Below, in pieces: positions 37,044-47,530 of a stretch of DNA of 64,000 bases (positions within the stretch are counted from its first letter, which is position 1; each line of letters starts with the position of its first letter). The notes under the pieces are model-generated. The model ran no database searches. It was not told where the DNA came from and saw only the letters and a program-made list of their open reading frames with translations. The DNA lies in contig JAGTPG010000002.1 of assembly GCA_018195615.1 (NCBI GenBank), forward strand, positions 6,379,501 to 6,443,500. Direction: 5' to 3'. Source of the stretch: Streptomyces tuirus (GTDB taxonomy: Bacteria; Actinomycetota; Actinomycetes; Streptomycetales; Streptomycetaceae). Made by a program: the position numbers and the translations under genes.

Positions 37044-40000
37044 GTGCCCGCCCGTATCACCGATCCCGAACAGCTCAAGGAACTCCTCGGCATCCCGTTC
37101 ACCCCGGAGCAGACGGCCTGCATCACCGCGCCGCCCGCCCCGCAGGTGATCGTGGCCGGAGCCGGTTCCGGCAAGACGACGGTGATGGCGGCACGCGTGG
37201 TGTGGCTGGTCGGCACCGGCCAGGTCGCCCCCGAGCAGGTGCTCGGCCTCACCTTCACCAACAAGGCCGCCGCCGAACTCGCCGAGCGCGTCCGCAAGGC
37301 GCTCGTCAAGGCCGGCGTCACCGACCCGGACGTCATCGACCCGGACAACCCGCCGGGTGAGCCGGTGATCTCCACGTACCACGCCTTCGCGGGCCGTCTG
37401 CTGACCGACCACGGCTTGCGCATCGGGCTGGAGCCCACCTCCCGGCTGCTCGCCGACGCCACCCGCTTCCAGCTCGCCGCGCGGGTGCTGCGCGAGTCGC
37501 CCGGGCCTTACCCGGCCCTGACGCGTTCCTTCCCGGACCTGGTCGGTGACCTCCTCGCCCTCGACGCCGAACTCGCCGAGCACCTCGTACGCCCGGAGGC
37601 GCTGCGCGCGTACGACGCCGAGCTGCTGCTGTCCCTGCGCGGCGCCAAGCTCACCAACGCCGACCTGCGCAAGGTCCCCGAGGCGGCCGCGGCCCGCCGT
37701 GAACTGGCCGAGCTGGTGACCCGCTACCGGGCCGCCAAGCGCGAGCGGGACCTGCTCGACTTCGGCGACCAGATCGCCCTGTCGGCCCAGCTCGCCCGGA
37801 TTCCTGAAGTGGGCCGTGTGCTGCGCGACGAGTTCCGGGTGGTCCTGCTCGACGAGTACCAGGACACCTCGGTCGCCCAACGCGTGCTCCTCGCGGGCCT
37901 GTTCGGCGAAGGCACCGGCCACCCGGTCACCGCAGTCGGCGACCCCTGCCAGGCCATCTACGGCTGGCGCGGCGCCTCCGTCGCCAACCTCGATGACTTC
38001 CCCGAGCACTTCGCCCACGCCGACGGCCGCCCCGCGACCCGCCAGGCGCTCAGCGAGAACCGCCGCAGCGGTGGCCGCCTCCTCGACCTGGCCAACGGCC
38101 TCGCGGAGCCTCTGCGCACCCTGCACGCGGGCGTGGAGGCCCTCCGCCCGGCCCGGGCGCCGAACGCGACGGCATCGTCCGCTGCGCCCTGCTGCGCACC
38201 CACGCCGAGGAGATCGACTGGGCCGCCGAGTCCGTCGCCCACCTCGTCCGCACCGGCACGGCACCCGGCGAGATCGCCGTCCTGTGCCGCACGGCGACCG
38301 ACTTCGCGGAGATCCAGGGCGCCCTGGTGGCCCGGGACATCCCGGTCGAGGTCGTCGGCCTGTCGGGCCTGCTGCATCTGCCCGAGATCGCCGACCTCGT
38401 CGCCGTCTGCGAGGTCCTCCAGGACCCCGGCGCCAACGCCTGCCTGGTCCGCCTGCTGACCGGCCCGCGCTGGCGCATCGGCCCGCGCGACCTCGCCCTG
38501 CTGGGCCGGCGGGCCCGGCTCCTGGTGTCCCACGCGCGCGTGGAGGGTGACGACGATCCCGACCGCCGCCTCGCCGAGGCCGTCGAGGGCACCGACCCGG
38601 CCGAGGTGATCTCGCTCGCGGACGCCCTCGACACGTTCCTGGAGACGCCGCTGGACGGCCACGGGGACGACGACGGGCTGCCCTTCTCGCCGGACGCGCG
38701 CGTGCGCTTCGCCCGCCTCGCCACCGAACTGCGCGAACTGCGCCGCTCCCTGGCCGATCCACTGATGGACGTCCTGCACCGCGTCCTCGCCGTCACCGGC
38801 CTGGAGGTCGAGCTGTCGGCCTCCCCGCACGCCCTGGCCGCCCGCCGCCGCGAGACCCTGTCCAACTTCCTGGACATCGCCGCCTCCTTCGCCGCCGGCG
38901 ACAACGAGGCGACCCTGCTCGCCTTCCTCGGCTTCCTGCGCACCGCGGCCCAGTACGAGAAGGGCCTGGACAACGCCCTGCCCGGCGGCGAGAACACCGT
39001 CAAGGTGCTCACCGCCCACAAGTCAAAGGGCCTGGAGTGGGACGTCGTGGTCGTCCCCGGCCTGGTCACCGGCACCTTCCCGAGCAGCCAGGGCCGCGAG
39101 AAGTGGACCTCCCAGGGCAAGGTCCTGCCGCATGAGCTGCGCGGCGACGCCGACACCCTGCCCGACGTCCCCTCCTGGGACGCCAGGGGCCTGAAGGCCT
39201 TCCACGAGGCCATGAAGGACCACCAGCACACCGAGGAACTCCGCCTCGGCTACGTCACCTTCACCCGCCCCGCTCCCTGCTCCTGGGCTCCGGCCACTGG
39301 TGGGGACCCACCCAGAAGAAGCGCCGCGGCCCCTCCGCGTTCCTCCAGGCCCTCTACGAGCACTGCGAGGCCGGCTACGGCGAGATCGAGGCCTGGGCCG
39401 ACGAACCCGCCGAGGACGAGGAGAACCCGGCCCTGCACCAGGCCACCGCCGACCAGGTGTGGCCCCTGCCCCTGGACGAGGCGGCCCTGGCCCGGCGCCG
39501 CGCGGCCGCCGAGACCGTCCTGGCCCACCTGGCGGACCTCGCCTCCCACGAGGACGGGCACCCCGCGGCCGTGCACGACCCCGACGCGATCGAGGACCCG
39601 GAGTGGCCCCCGCCGCCCGAGGACGACGAGCCTCCGTACGAGGGACCGGACCCGTTCGACGACGCCCCGCTCGACGAGGCTCCCTTCGGCGAGGACCCGT
39701 TCGGCGAGGCCCCCTTCGAAGCCGCCTTCAACGGCCCCTTCGAGGAAGCCCCGGCGGGCAGGGACGCCCGGAACGCGAAACGGTCCGCCGACCGCCCCAC
39801 CGTCCCCCACCAGGCGGCACCACCGGAGCCCCCGCGTCCCAGGGCCGCGCAACACCCCCACCTCACCCGGAGGAGGCCCGCACCGTCGCCTCCTGGGACC
39901 GCGACCTCGACGCCCTCACCGGTGAGCTCCTGCGCGCCCGCGACAGCGTCACGGAAGTCCGCCTCCCGGCGTCGCTCACGGCCTCCCAGCTGCTGCGTCT

Positions 40001-40604
40001 GGCCGCCGACCCGGACGCTTTCGCGCAGGAGCTGGCCCGCCCCATGCCCCGCCCGCCCCAGCCCGCCGCCCGCCGCGGCACCCGCTTCCACGCCTGGGTC
40101 GAGGCCCGCTTCGAAGAGCTCACACTGCCCATGCTGGAGCCGGACGAACTCCCCGGCAGCGAGGCCGAGATCGCCGACGAACGAGACCTTCAGGCCCTCA
40201 AGGACGCCTTCGAGCGCACCGAGTACGCGCACCGCACGCCCCACCGGGTGGAGGCCCCCTTCCAGCTCGCGATCGCCGGCCGCGTCGTCCGGGGCCGCAT
40301 CGACGCCGTATACAAGGAGGGCGACGGGGCGGAGACGACGTACGAGATCGTCGACTGGAAGACCAACCGCTCCCGCACCGCCGACCCGCTCCAGCTCGCC
40401 GTCTACCGCCTGGCGTGGGCCGAGCAGCAGGGTGTGCCCCCCGAGTCGGTCACGGCCGCTTTCCTCTACGTGCGCAGCGGGGAGGTGGTACGCCCGGCGG
40501 ACCTGCCCGACCGAGCCGCCCTGGAGCGGCTGCTCCTGGAGGAGCCGGCCGGTGCGGAGGCCGGTGAGGAACCGCACTCCGAGGACGTCAGTGCGGGCCG
40601 ATAG
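37044..40604 (+). CDS. AdnAB-type helicase-nuclease subunit (second gene), three frameshifts
   Basis: The motor domain has GAGSGKTT, LTFTNKAAAEL, LLDEYQDTSVAQR, GDPCQAIYGWRGAS and TAHKSKGLEWD. After an acidic linker rich in FGEDPFGEAPFE comes a RecB-like nuclease with YEIVDWKTNRS and QLAVYRLAW. Frame changes at about 38155, 39270 and 39858 each need one added C; repair gives 1187 residues. I place the start at GTG 37044 (MPARITDPEQL), since TAGCCT lies seven bases upstream (leaderless pattern); GTG 37020 and TTG 37014 are alternatives. It follows the first subunit by about 90 bases. Confidence 0.85.
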
Positions 40605-40607
40605 GCT
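40602..40607 (+). promoter_or_regulatory. -10-like hexamer for leaderless M20 dipeptidase
   Basis: TAGGCT, seven bases, then ATG at 40615, with no ribosome-binding site. The box overlaps the stop codon of the AdnAB gene. Confidence 0.5.
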
Positions 40608-40614
40608 CGTGACC

Positions 40615-42018
40615 ATGAGCCAGACCCCGGACAGCGTCGTCCGTCCGTACATCCAGCAGCATCGCGCCGCCTTCCTCGACGACCTCGCCGAGTGGCTGCG
40701 CATCCCGTCGGTGTCGGCCCAGCCGGACCACGCTCCCGACGTACGACGCAGCGCCGACTGGCTCGCCGCCAAGCTCAAGGAGACCGGGTTCCCGACGGCC
40801 GAGGTCTGGCGGACCCCGGGCGCGCCGGCCGTCTACGCCGAGTGGCCCTCCGACGACGCACAGGCCCCCACCGTGCTGGTCTACGGTCACCACGACGTGC
40901 AGCCCGCCGCCCGCGAGGACGGCTGGGACAGCGATCCCTTCGAACCGGTCGTCCGTGAGAACCGTCTCTACGCGCGCGGGGCGGCCGACGACAAGGGCCA
41001 GGTGTTCTTCCACACCCTCGGCGTCCGCGCCCACCTCGCCGCCACCGGCCGCACCACCCCGGCCGTGCACCTGAAGCTGCTGATCGAAGGCGAGGAGGAA
41101 TCCGGCTCACCGCACTTCCGGGCCCTCGTCGAGCAGCACGCCGAGCGGCTCGCCGCCGACGCCGTGATCGTCTCCGACACCGGCATGTGGTCCGAGGACA
41201 CCCCCACGGTGTGCACGGGCATGCGCGGCCTCGCCGAGTGCGAGATACGGCTCTACGGCCCCGACCAGGACATCCACTCCGGCTCCTTCGGCGGCGCGGT
41301 GCCCAACCCGGCGACGGCCGCCGCCCGCCTGGTCGCCGCCCTGCACGACGAGCACGCGCGCGTGGCCATCCCCGGCTTCTACGACGGCGTCATCGAATTC
41401 ACCGACCGCGAGCGCGCCCTCTTCGCCGACCTGCCCTTCGACGAGCGGCAGTGGCTGCGCGCGGCCAGGTCCCACGCCACCCGGGGCGAGGCCGGCTACA
41501 CCACCCTGGAGCGTGTCTGGGCCCGCCCCACCGCGGAGGTCAACGGCATCGGCGGCGGCTACCAGGGCCCCGGCAGCAAGACGATCGTGCCGTCCTCCGC
41601 GATGGTGAAGCTGTCCTTCCGGCTGGTGGCCGGCCAGGACCCCGGCCACGTCGAGAAGGCCGTCCGCGCCTGGACCGAGCAGCAGGTGCCCGCCGGGATC
41701 CGCTGTGAGATCACCTTCAGCGGGGCCACGCGCCCGTGTCTGACGCCGCTGGACCACCCGGCCCTCCAGTCGGTGGTCCGCGCGATGGGCCGGGCCTTCG
41801 AGAAACCGGTCCGCTTCACCCGCGAGGGCGGCTCCGGACCGGCGGCCGACCTCCAGGACGTCCTCGGCGCCCCCGTGCTCTTCCTCGGCATCTCCGTCCC
41901 GTCCGACGGGTGGCACGCCCCGAACGAGAAAGTGGAACTCGACCTGCTCCTGAAGGGCGTCGAAACCACCGCGTACCTGTGGGGCGACCTCGCCGAACAC
42001 TGGCGTCATGGGCCCTGA
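40615..42018 (+). CDS. M20 family metallo-dipeptidase
   Basis: An intact 467-residue cytosolic protein with the complete di-zinc set: VYGHHDVQP (first His ligand plus catalytic Asp), GAADDKGQ (bridging Asp), EGEEESGS (catalytic Glu and zinc Glu), VSDTGMW and, near the C-terminus, GWHAPNEK (last His). The inserted lid/dimerisation domain (about 195-350) carries DIHSGSFGG. M20 dipeptidases hydrolyse di- and tripeptides. The start is leaderless-like. It is separate from nudC by about 155 bases. Confidence 0.92.
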   Translation: MSQTPDSVVRPYIQQHRAAFLDDLAEWLRIPSVSAQPDHAPDVRRSADWLAAKLKETGFPTAEVWRTPGAPAVYAEWPSDDAQAPTVLVYGHHDVQPAAREDGWDSDPFEPVVRENRLYARGAADDKGQVFFHTLGVRAHLAATGRTTPAVHLKLLIEGEEESGSPHFRALVEQHAERLAADAVIVSDTGMWSEDTPTVCTGMRGLAECEIRLYGPDQDIHSGSFGGAVPNPATAAARLVAALHDEHARVAIPGFYDGVIEFTDRERALFADLPFDERQWLRAARSHATRGEAGYTTLERVWARPTAEVNGIGGGYQGPGSKTIVPSSAMVKLSFRLVAGQDPGHVEKAVRAWTEQQVPAGIRCEITFSGATRPCLTPLDHPALQSVVRAMGRAFEKPVRFTREGGSGPAADLQDVLGAPVLFLGISVPSDGWHAPNEKVELDLLLKGVETTAYLWGDLAEHWRHGP

Positions 42019-42173
42019 GCATCCCCAGCCGTCCGGACCGGCGGCGCGCACGGGGCACACTGAAGGGACCGCCCCGCACCGCCGAAGACCACCGGACCCG
42101 GTCACCTCCCGCCGTACGTCCCGCTGATCAGCCCGCCGAACCCGACCGTTCCACCGGGGAGTTGGAAGCACCC

Positions 42174-43117
42174 GTGACCACCTGGACCGACCACAACGCC
42201 GACCGCCCCATCTCGCTCACCGACCCGAGCGGCATCGACCGCGCCGCCCACCACCGGCTCGACGAGGCCTGGCTCGCGGCGGCGTGGAGCCACCCCACCA
42301 CGCGCTGCTTCGTGGTCTCCGGCGGACAGGTCCTCATCGACGAGACGGCGGACGGGCGCACCGAGCTCGTCATGACGCCCTCCTTCGAGGCCCCCTCACC
42401 GAGGCGCACCGCTACTTCCTCGGCATCGACGAGGACGGCGTCAGCTACTTCGCCCTCCAGAAGGACTCCCTGCCCGGGCGTATCGACCAGTCCGCGCGCC
42501 CGGCGGGCCTGCGTGAGGCGGGCCTGCTGCTGTCGGCCCGTGACGTGGGCCTGATGGTGCACGCGGTCGGCCTGGAGAACTGGCAGCGCACGCACCGTTT
42601 CTGCTCCCGCTGCGGCGAGCGCACCGTCATCGCCGCGGCCGGTCACATCCGCCGCTGCCCGGCCTGCGGCGCGGAACACTACCCGCGCACGGACCCCGCC
42701 GTGATCATGGCCGTGACCGACGAGGACGACCGCATCCTGCTCGGCCGCCAGGTGCACTGGCCCGAGGGCCGCTTCTCGACGCTCGCGGGCTTCGTCGAGC
42801 CCGGCGAGTCCATCGAGCAGTCGGTGCGCCGCGAGGTCCACGAGGAGGTCGGCATCACGATCGGCCAGGTCGAGTACGTCGCCAGCCAGCCCTGGCCGTT
42901 CCCGTCCAGCCTCATGCTGGGCTTCATGGCCCGCGCCACCTCGACCGAGATCGAGGTCGACGGCGACGAGATCCACGAGGCCCGCTGGTTCTCCCGCGAC
43001 GAACTGCGCGCCGCCTTCGAGTCCGGCGAGGTGCTCCCGCCGTACGGCATCTCGATCGCGGCACGCCTGATCGAGCTCTGGTACGGCAAGCCGCTCCCGA
43101 CGAGAAGCGTCGCCTGA
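42174..43117 (+). CDS. nudC: NAD+ diphosphatase NudC, frameshifted near 42395
   Basis: NudC splits NAD(H) to NMN and AMP and removes NAD caps from RNA. The protein has the zinc ribbon (CSRCG ... CPACG), the Nudix box GFVEPGESIEQSVRREVHEE and the diagnostic SQPWPFPSSLM. One base missing in GCCCCCTCACC (about 42395) shifts the frame between TPSFEAP and LTEAHRYFLGID; repair gives 314 residues. GTG 42174 follows GGAAG. It ends ahead of a methyltransferase remnant. Confidence 0.9.
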
Positions 43118-43130
43118 CGACTGCGGCACG

Positions 43131-43357
43131 GCTTTGGAGGCGGGCTGCGGCGACGGCCTGCTCACCGCGAGCTCGCGGCCAGGGGCGGCGTCCGTCACGG
43201 GCGTGGACCGCTCGCCGGAGATGATCGAGCTCGCCCGCGAGCACGGGCTCAAGCCCGGCAGGCCGCCCACCGGCTGCTGCCCGGCTGCGACTGGGGCCGC
43301 ACGCTGCTGTGGCGCTACGTCGTGGTGTGGGACAGACCACGAGAAGGCGGCCCCTGA
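43131..43357 (+). pseudogene. Remnant of class I SAM-dependent methyltransferase
   Basis: The N-terminal part reads LEAGCGDGLLTAS, then VTGVDRSPEMIELAREHG, the SAM-binding motif I and the acidic end of beta 2. Within about 70 residues the sequence jumps, in another frame, to HRLLPGCDWGRTLLWRYVVVWDRPREGGP, which looks like the C-terminus of the same family and ends at TGA 43355. Most of the catalytic core is missing, so this is a deletion remnant, not an enzyme. An IS element lies 53 bases downstream. Confidence 0.65.
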
Positions 43358-43375
43358 GCTGTCTCAGGAGCCGCC
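43346..43375. terminator. Bidirectional terminator hairpin beside the IS element
   Basis: GGCGGCCCCTGAG faces CTCAGGAGCCGCC with one mismatch and a four-base loop. Before the IS inserted it would have separated the methyltransferase gene from the convergent mycoredoxin gene. Confidence 0.65.
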
Positions 43376-43467
43376 TCGGAAGTCGCCTTCCCGCACCGCC
43401 GCGCGGCGACTAGGCCGTGTTTTGAAAGTCAGCTCTGTTCCTCGCCTCGCATCGTGATGATCTCGGT

Positions 43468-44337
43468 GTGGGGCGAGGGGATCTTTCTGACGAGCAATGG
43501 GCGGTGCTGGAGCCGTTGTTGCCGGTTGCGGCGTTGGGGCGGCCATCGTTGGGCCGGCGGAGGCTGATCGATGGAATCCGGTGGCGGGTGCGGACCGGTG
43601 CTCCGTGGAGGGATCTGCCGTCGAAGTACGGGCCGTGGCAGACGGTCTACGGCCTCTTCCGCCGCTGGCAACGCGACGACACCTGGACCCTGCTGCTGAC
43701 CCGGCTGCAGGTCCGGGCGGACGCGGCAGGGCTGATCACGTGGGAGGTCAATGTCGACTCCACGATCTGCCGGGCCCATCAGCACGCCGCGGGCGCCCGC
43801 CGTGCCGGCCAATCCCAAAAGGAACCGCCGGGCGGGTCCCGCACCGAACCCGAGGACCACGGCCTGGGCCGGTCCCGGGGAGGCTTCACCACCAAGATCC
43901 ACCTGGCCTGCGAACAAGGCCAACGGCCGCTGTCCTTGCGGGTCACCGCAGGTCAGCGTGGTGACAGTCCTCAGTTCACCGCCGTTCTGGAAGCCATCCG
44001 AGTGCCCCGCACCGGGCCCGGCCGTCCCCGGGTCCGCCCGCTGCGAGTGCGGGGCGACAAGGCGTACTCCTCCCGCGCCAACCGGGCCTACCTGCGAAAG
44101 CGGGGAATCCGATGCACGATCCCGGAGCCTGCCGACCAGGCCGCCAACCGCAAACGGCGAGGGAAGGCCGGCGGGCGGCCTCCGGCCTTCAACCGCGAGG
44201 ATTACAAGGCCCGGCACGCGGTCGAATGCGGGATCAACCGGCTCAAGCGCAACCGGGCGGTCGCCACTCGTTTCGACAAACTCGCAGTCCGCTTCGAAGC
44301 GACCGTTCTGATCGCAGCCATCGGCGAATGGTTATGA
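43468..44337 (+). CDS. IS5 family transposase
   Basis: A single-ORF 289-residue DDE transposase that appears intact. The N-terminal helix-turn-helix region reads LSDEQWAVLEPLLPV and IRWRVRTGAPWRDLP. The catalytic acids are Asp in VNVDSTICRAHQH, Asp in RVRGDKAYSSR and Glu in VECGINRLKRNRAVATR. GGRPPAFNREDYK and FDKLAVRFEATVLIAA are typical of the IS427-like branch. GTG 43468 is the first start after the left inverted repeat. No frameshift is needed, so it is probably active. Confidence 0.9.
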   Translation: MGRGDLSDEQWAVLEPLLPVAALGRPSLGRRRLIDGIRWRVRTGAPWRDLPSKYGPWQTVYGLFRRWQRDDTWTLLLTRLQVRADAAGLITWEVNVDSTICRAHQHAAGARRAGQSQKEPPGGSRTEPEDHGLGRSRGGFTTKIHLACEQGQRPLSLRVTAGQRGDSPQFTAVLEAIRVPRTGPGRPRVRPLRVRGDKAYSSRANRAYLRKRGIRCTIPEPADQAANRKRRGKAGGRPPAFNREDYKARHAVECGINRLKRNRAVATRFDKLAVRFEATVLIAAIGEWL

Positions 44338-44409
44338 CCGGCCCGAGGCGTCGTCTCCGCGTGCCATGCTGGCCACGATCAGGGTGAATGGGGCGAGGGG
44401 AAGGCAACG

Positions 44410-44739
44410 ATGGGGGCTCAGTACTACGGTGCCGACAGCGAGAACGGCGACCGCATCGACGACCCCTCCGAGGACGCGCTGTTCATGCTGATCAGCGACC
44501 TCAACGACTCCGACAACACGTTCGTGGTCGTCCAGCCCGACGAGGACGACCCCGTCTGGTTCACCTCAGTGGCCATCATGGACGAGGGCGGCTACGAGAT
44601 CGTCCGCCGTGACAGCACTCGCAACGAGCACGAGGTCACCACAGCGACCAGCGTCAACGACATCGCCCGCGACCTCACCATCTGGATGGCCGCCCGCGAC
44701 GTCCCCGGACGGCCAACCAGGCAGGTCAGCGAGTTCTAA
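44410..44739 (+). CDS. Passenger gene of the IS element, acidic 109-aa protein
   Basis: MGAQYYGADSENGDRIDDPS starts after GGGGAAGG (ATG 44410). The protein is strongly acidic, with strand-like FVVVQPDEDDPVWF, YEIVRRDST and a C-terminal helix DIARDLTIWMAARD; its pattern weakly recalls Imm1-type immunity proteins, but I cannot confirm that. The stop codon TAA overlaps the right inverted repeat, so the gene is wholly inside the element. Passenger genes are uncommon in this small IS group. It may be cargo or a regulator of transposition. Confidence 0.7.
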   Translation: MGAQYYGADSENGDRIDDPSEDALFMLISDLNDSDNTFVVVQPDEDDPVWFTSVAIMDEGGYEIVRRDSTRNEHEVTTATSVNDIARDLTIWMAARDVPGRPTRQVSEF

Positions 44740-44747
44740 AACACGGC

Positions 44748-44990
44748 CTAGGCGCCGATCTTCTGCTTCACCTGAGCCAGCGACGGGTTGGTGAGGGTGG
44801 AGCCGTCCGGGAACAGAACGGTGGGCACCGTCTGGTTTCCGCCATTCGCCTTCTCCACGAACGCGGCGGACTCCGGGTCCTGCTCGATGTTGATCTCGGT
44901 GTACGCGATGCCCTCGCGGTCCATCTGGCTCTTCAGACGGCGGCAGTAGCCGCACCACGTGGTGCTGTACATCGTGACAGTGCCCAGCAT
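44748..44990 (-). CDS. mrx1: Mycoredoxin (glutaredoxin-like, CGYC)
   Basis: An 80-residue thioredoxin-fold protein: MLGTVTMYSTTWCGYCRRLK carries the CGYC active site, and TVPTV and a C-terminal helix follow. Mycoredoxins reduce mycothiol-mixed disulfides in actinobacteria. ATG 44990 follows GAAGGAG. The stop TAG (44748-44750) is part of the CTAG target of the IS, and the duplication leaves the protein unchanged. Downstream transcription would now run into the IS. It is divergent from uvrD2. Confidence 0.92.
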   Translation of the reverse strand: MLGTVTMYSTTWCGYCRRLKSQMDREGIAYTEINIEQDPESAAFVEKANGGNQTVPTVLFPDGSTLTNPSLAQVKQKIGA

Positions 44991-45160
44991 GTCTCTCGTG
45001 CTCCTTCGGTGGCTCGGGGCGGGTGGTCGCTCAGGTGGAACGTATGTGAAAGGTCCACCATTCCCCGGCCCGAGCCCCGCCGTACGTGACGCCTGCCGCA
45101 TTAGTACGACTATCAGTGCCTGCCTGTGGACAACCGGCACAGCCGTCTCGCGCGACCTGG

Positions 45161-45166
45161 CAGCAT
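45161..45166 (+). promoter_or_regulatory. -10-like hexamer for leaderless uvrD2
   Basis: CAGCAT followed by six bases and GTG at 45173, with no ribosome-binding site. Confidence 0.5.
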
Positions 45167-45172
45167 GGCCGT

Positions 45173-47366
45173 GTGACAGCAGCAACGCACTCCACCCTGT
45201 TCCCGCAGGTACCGGACTCCGCCGACGCGGTGCTCGAGGGGCTCGACCCCGAGCAGCGCGAGGTGGCGACCGCCCTGAACGGCCCGGTGTGCGTCCTGGC
45301 GGGCGCGGGCACGGGCAAGACCCGGGCGATCACCCATCGCATCGCCTACGGGGTACGCGCCGGCATCCTCCAGCCCTCCAGCGTGCTCGCCGTCACCTTC
45401 ACCAACCGCGCCGCCGGCGAGATGCGGGGCCGGCTGCGCCAGCTCGGCGCGGCCGGAGTCCAGGCGCGGACGTTCCACTCCGCGGCCCTGCGCCAGCTCC
45501 AGTACTTCTGGCCGAAAGCGATCGGCGGCTCCATGCCCCGGCTCGTCGACCGCAAGATCCAGCTCGTCGCCGACGCGGCGGCCGCCTGCCGCATCAGGCT
45601 CGACCGGGGCGAGCTGCGGGACGTCACCGCCGAGATCGAGTGGTCCAAGGTCACCCAGACCGTCCCCGCCGACTACGCGCCCGCCGCCGCCAAGGCCGGC
45701 CGCGAGGCCCCCCGCGACCCCGCCGAGATCGCCCAGCTCTACGCCGCCTACGAGGACATCAAGCGTGCGCGCTCCGTCATCGACTTCGAGGACGTGCTGC
45801 TGCTGACGGTGGCCGTCCTCCAGGACCGGCACGACATCGCGGAGCAGGTCCGCGCGCAGTACCAGCACTTCGTGGTGGACGAATACCAGGACGTCAGCCC
45901 CCTCCAGCAGCGCCTGCTGGAGCTGTGGCTGGGCGAGCGGGACAGCCTCTGCGTGGTCGGCGACGCCAGTCAGACGATCTACTCGTTCACCGGAGCCACC
46001 CCGGACCATCTGCTCGACTTCCGCACCCGACACCCCGGTGCGACGGTCGTCAAGCTGGTCCGCGACTACCGCTCCACCCCTCAGGTCGTGCACCTCGCCA
46101 ACGGCCTGCTCGCCCAGGCCAGGGGCCGCGCCGCCGACCACCGCCTGGAACTCGTCTCCCAGCGCGCGCCCGGGCCCGAGCCGCTCTACACCGAGTACAC
46201 CGACGAGCCCGCCGAGGCGGAGGGCGCGGCCCGCCGCATCCGTGAGCTCATCGACTCGGGCGTACCGGCCGCCGAGATCGCCGTCCTGTTCCGTACGAAC
46301 GCGCAGTCCGAGACCTACGAACAAGCCCTCGCCGACGCCGGAGTGCCCTACCAGCTGCGCGGCGCCGAGCGGTTCTTCGACCGCCCGGAGGTGCGCAAGG
46401 CGGGCGTCGCCCTGCGCGGCGCGGCCCGCTTCGGCGGCAACGACTCCCTCCTGGACGACGCTGTCGACCTGCCCTCCCAGGTGCGCGCCGTGCTCTCGGG
46501 GAGGGCTGGACGCCCCAGCCACCGGCCGGCTCCGGCGCCGTGCGAGAACGCTGGGAGTCCCTGGCCGCCCTGGTGAACCTCGCCCAGGACTTCGCCGCCG
46601 CGCGACCCGGCGCCACCCTGGCCGACCTCGTCGCCGAACTGGACGAACGGGCGAACGCCCAGCACGCCCCCACCGTGCAGGGCGTCACCCTCGCCTCCCT
46701 GCACTCGGCCAAGGGCCTGGAGTGGGACGTCGTCTTCCTGGTCGGTGTCGCCGAGGGCATGATGCCGATCACCTACGCCAAGACCGACGAACAGATCGAG
46801 GAGGAGCGCCGCCTCCTCTACGTCGGCGTCACCCGCGCGCGCGAACGCCTCCATGTCTCCTGGGCCCTGTCGCGTTCCCCGGCGGCCGGCCCAACCGACG
46901 CCCCAGCCGTTTCCTCGACGGGCTGCGCCCCGGTTCGACGGCCACCACCGGCCGCTCCACCGCCGGCGGAACGGGCGGAATCGAGCGCGGTATCGGCGGA
47001 ACCGGGGTGTCCGCCCCGAGACGAACCCAGCGAACCCCTGCCCGCTGCCGGGTCTGCGGCCGCACCCTCACGGACCCGGGCGAGACGAAACTGATGCGCT
47101 GCGACGACTGCCCCTCCGACATGAACGAGGGTCTCTACGAGCGCCTGCGCGAGTGGCGCGCCGACCAGGCGCGCAGCAGTGGTCAGCCCGCCTTCTGCGT
47201 CTTCACCGACAGGACGCTGATGGCGATCGCCGAGACCGCGCCCGACGACGAGCACGAGCTGGCGCGCATCCCGGGCGTCGGCATGCGCAAGCTCACCCGC
47301 TACGGAGCCGATGTACTGGCCATCTGCGCAGGCCAGTACGCCGGGGGAGACACAGATCAGGACTGA
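45173..47366 (+). CDS. uvrD2: ATP-dependent DNA helicase UvrD2 with HRDC domain, two frameshifts
   Basis: Superfamily 1A helicase with GAGTGKTR, VTFTNRAAGEM, VVDEYQDVSPLQ, GDASQTIYSFTGA and SLHSAKGLEWD. The C-terminus has a four-cysteine motif (CRVCGRT ... CDDC) and an HRDC domain (PAFCVFTDRTLMAIAE ... IPGVGMRKLTRYG), the layout of mycobacterial UvrD2. Frame changes near 46498 (VLSG/EGWTPQP) and 46878 (SRSP/GGRPNRRP) each need one G or C; repair gives 731 residues. It unwinds 3'-tailed DNA. Start GTG 45173 appears leaderless. Confidence 0.9.
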
Positions 47367-47379
47367 CCCCAACTCGTCG

Positions 47380-47419
47380 AAAAAATAGTTTGCGCATGCC
47401 CCAGCAATCCCCATAGGTT
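47380..47419 (+). promoter_or_regulatory. wblC promoter with AT-rich activator box
   Basis: AAAAAATAG (47380-47388) directly abuts -35 TTGCGC (47390-47395), and -10 TAGGTT (47414-47419) follows after 18 bases. An AT-rich stretch just upstream of -35 is the known signature of WhiB7/WblC-activated promoters, where the AT-hook contacts DNA, so this is probably autoregulated. The predicted leader to the wblC start is about 600 bases. Confidence 0.75.
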
Positions 47420-47530
47420 CTTAGGCACGAGAGCAGCGGCCTTCTCGGAGGCCCTGATTCCGTGTTGTACTTGCATATCCGTCGGACTGGTTCACCCAGT
47501 CCCCCGAGACGCCGAGAGGAGGCGAGTCCA

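Larger units (their letters stand above)
43411..44750. mobile_element. IS5-family insertion sequence with passenger gene
   Basis: Both ends carry the 13-bp perfect inverted repeat TAGGCCGTGTTTT (43411-43423) and AAAACACGGCCTA (44738-44750). CTAG is present at both junctions (43410-43413 and 44748-44751), consistent with a short target duplication; the element proper is then about 1.33 kb. It encodes a DDE transposase and, downstream of it, a second ORF whose TAA stop lies in the right inverted repeat. The right junction lies exactly at the stop codon of mycoredoxin. Confidence 0.85.
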
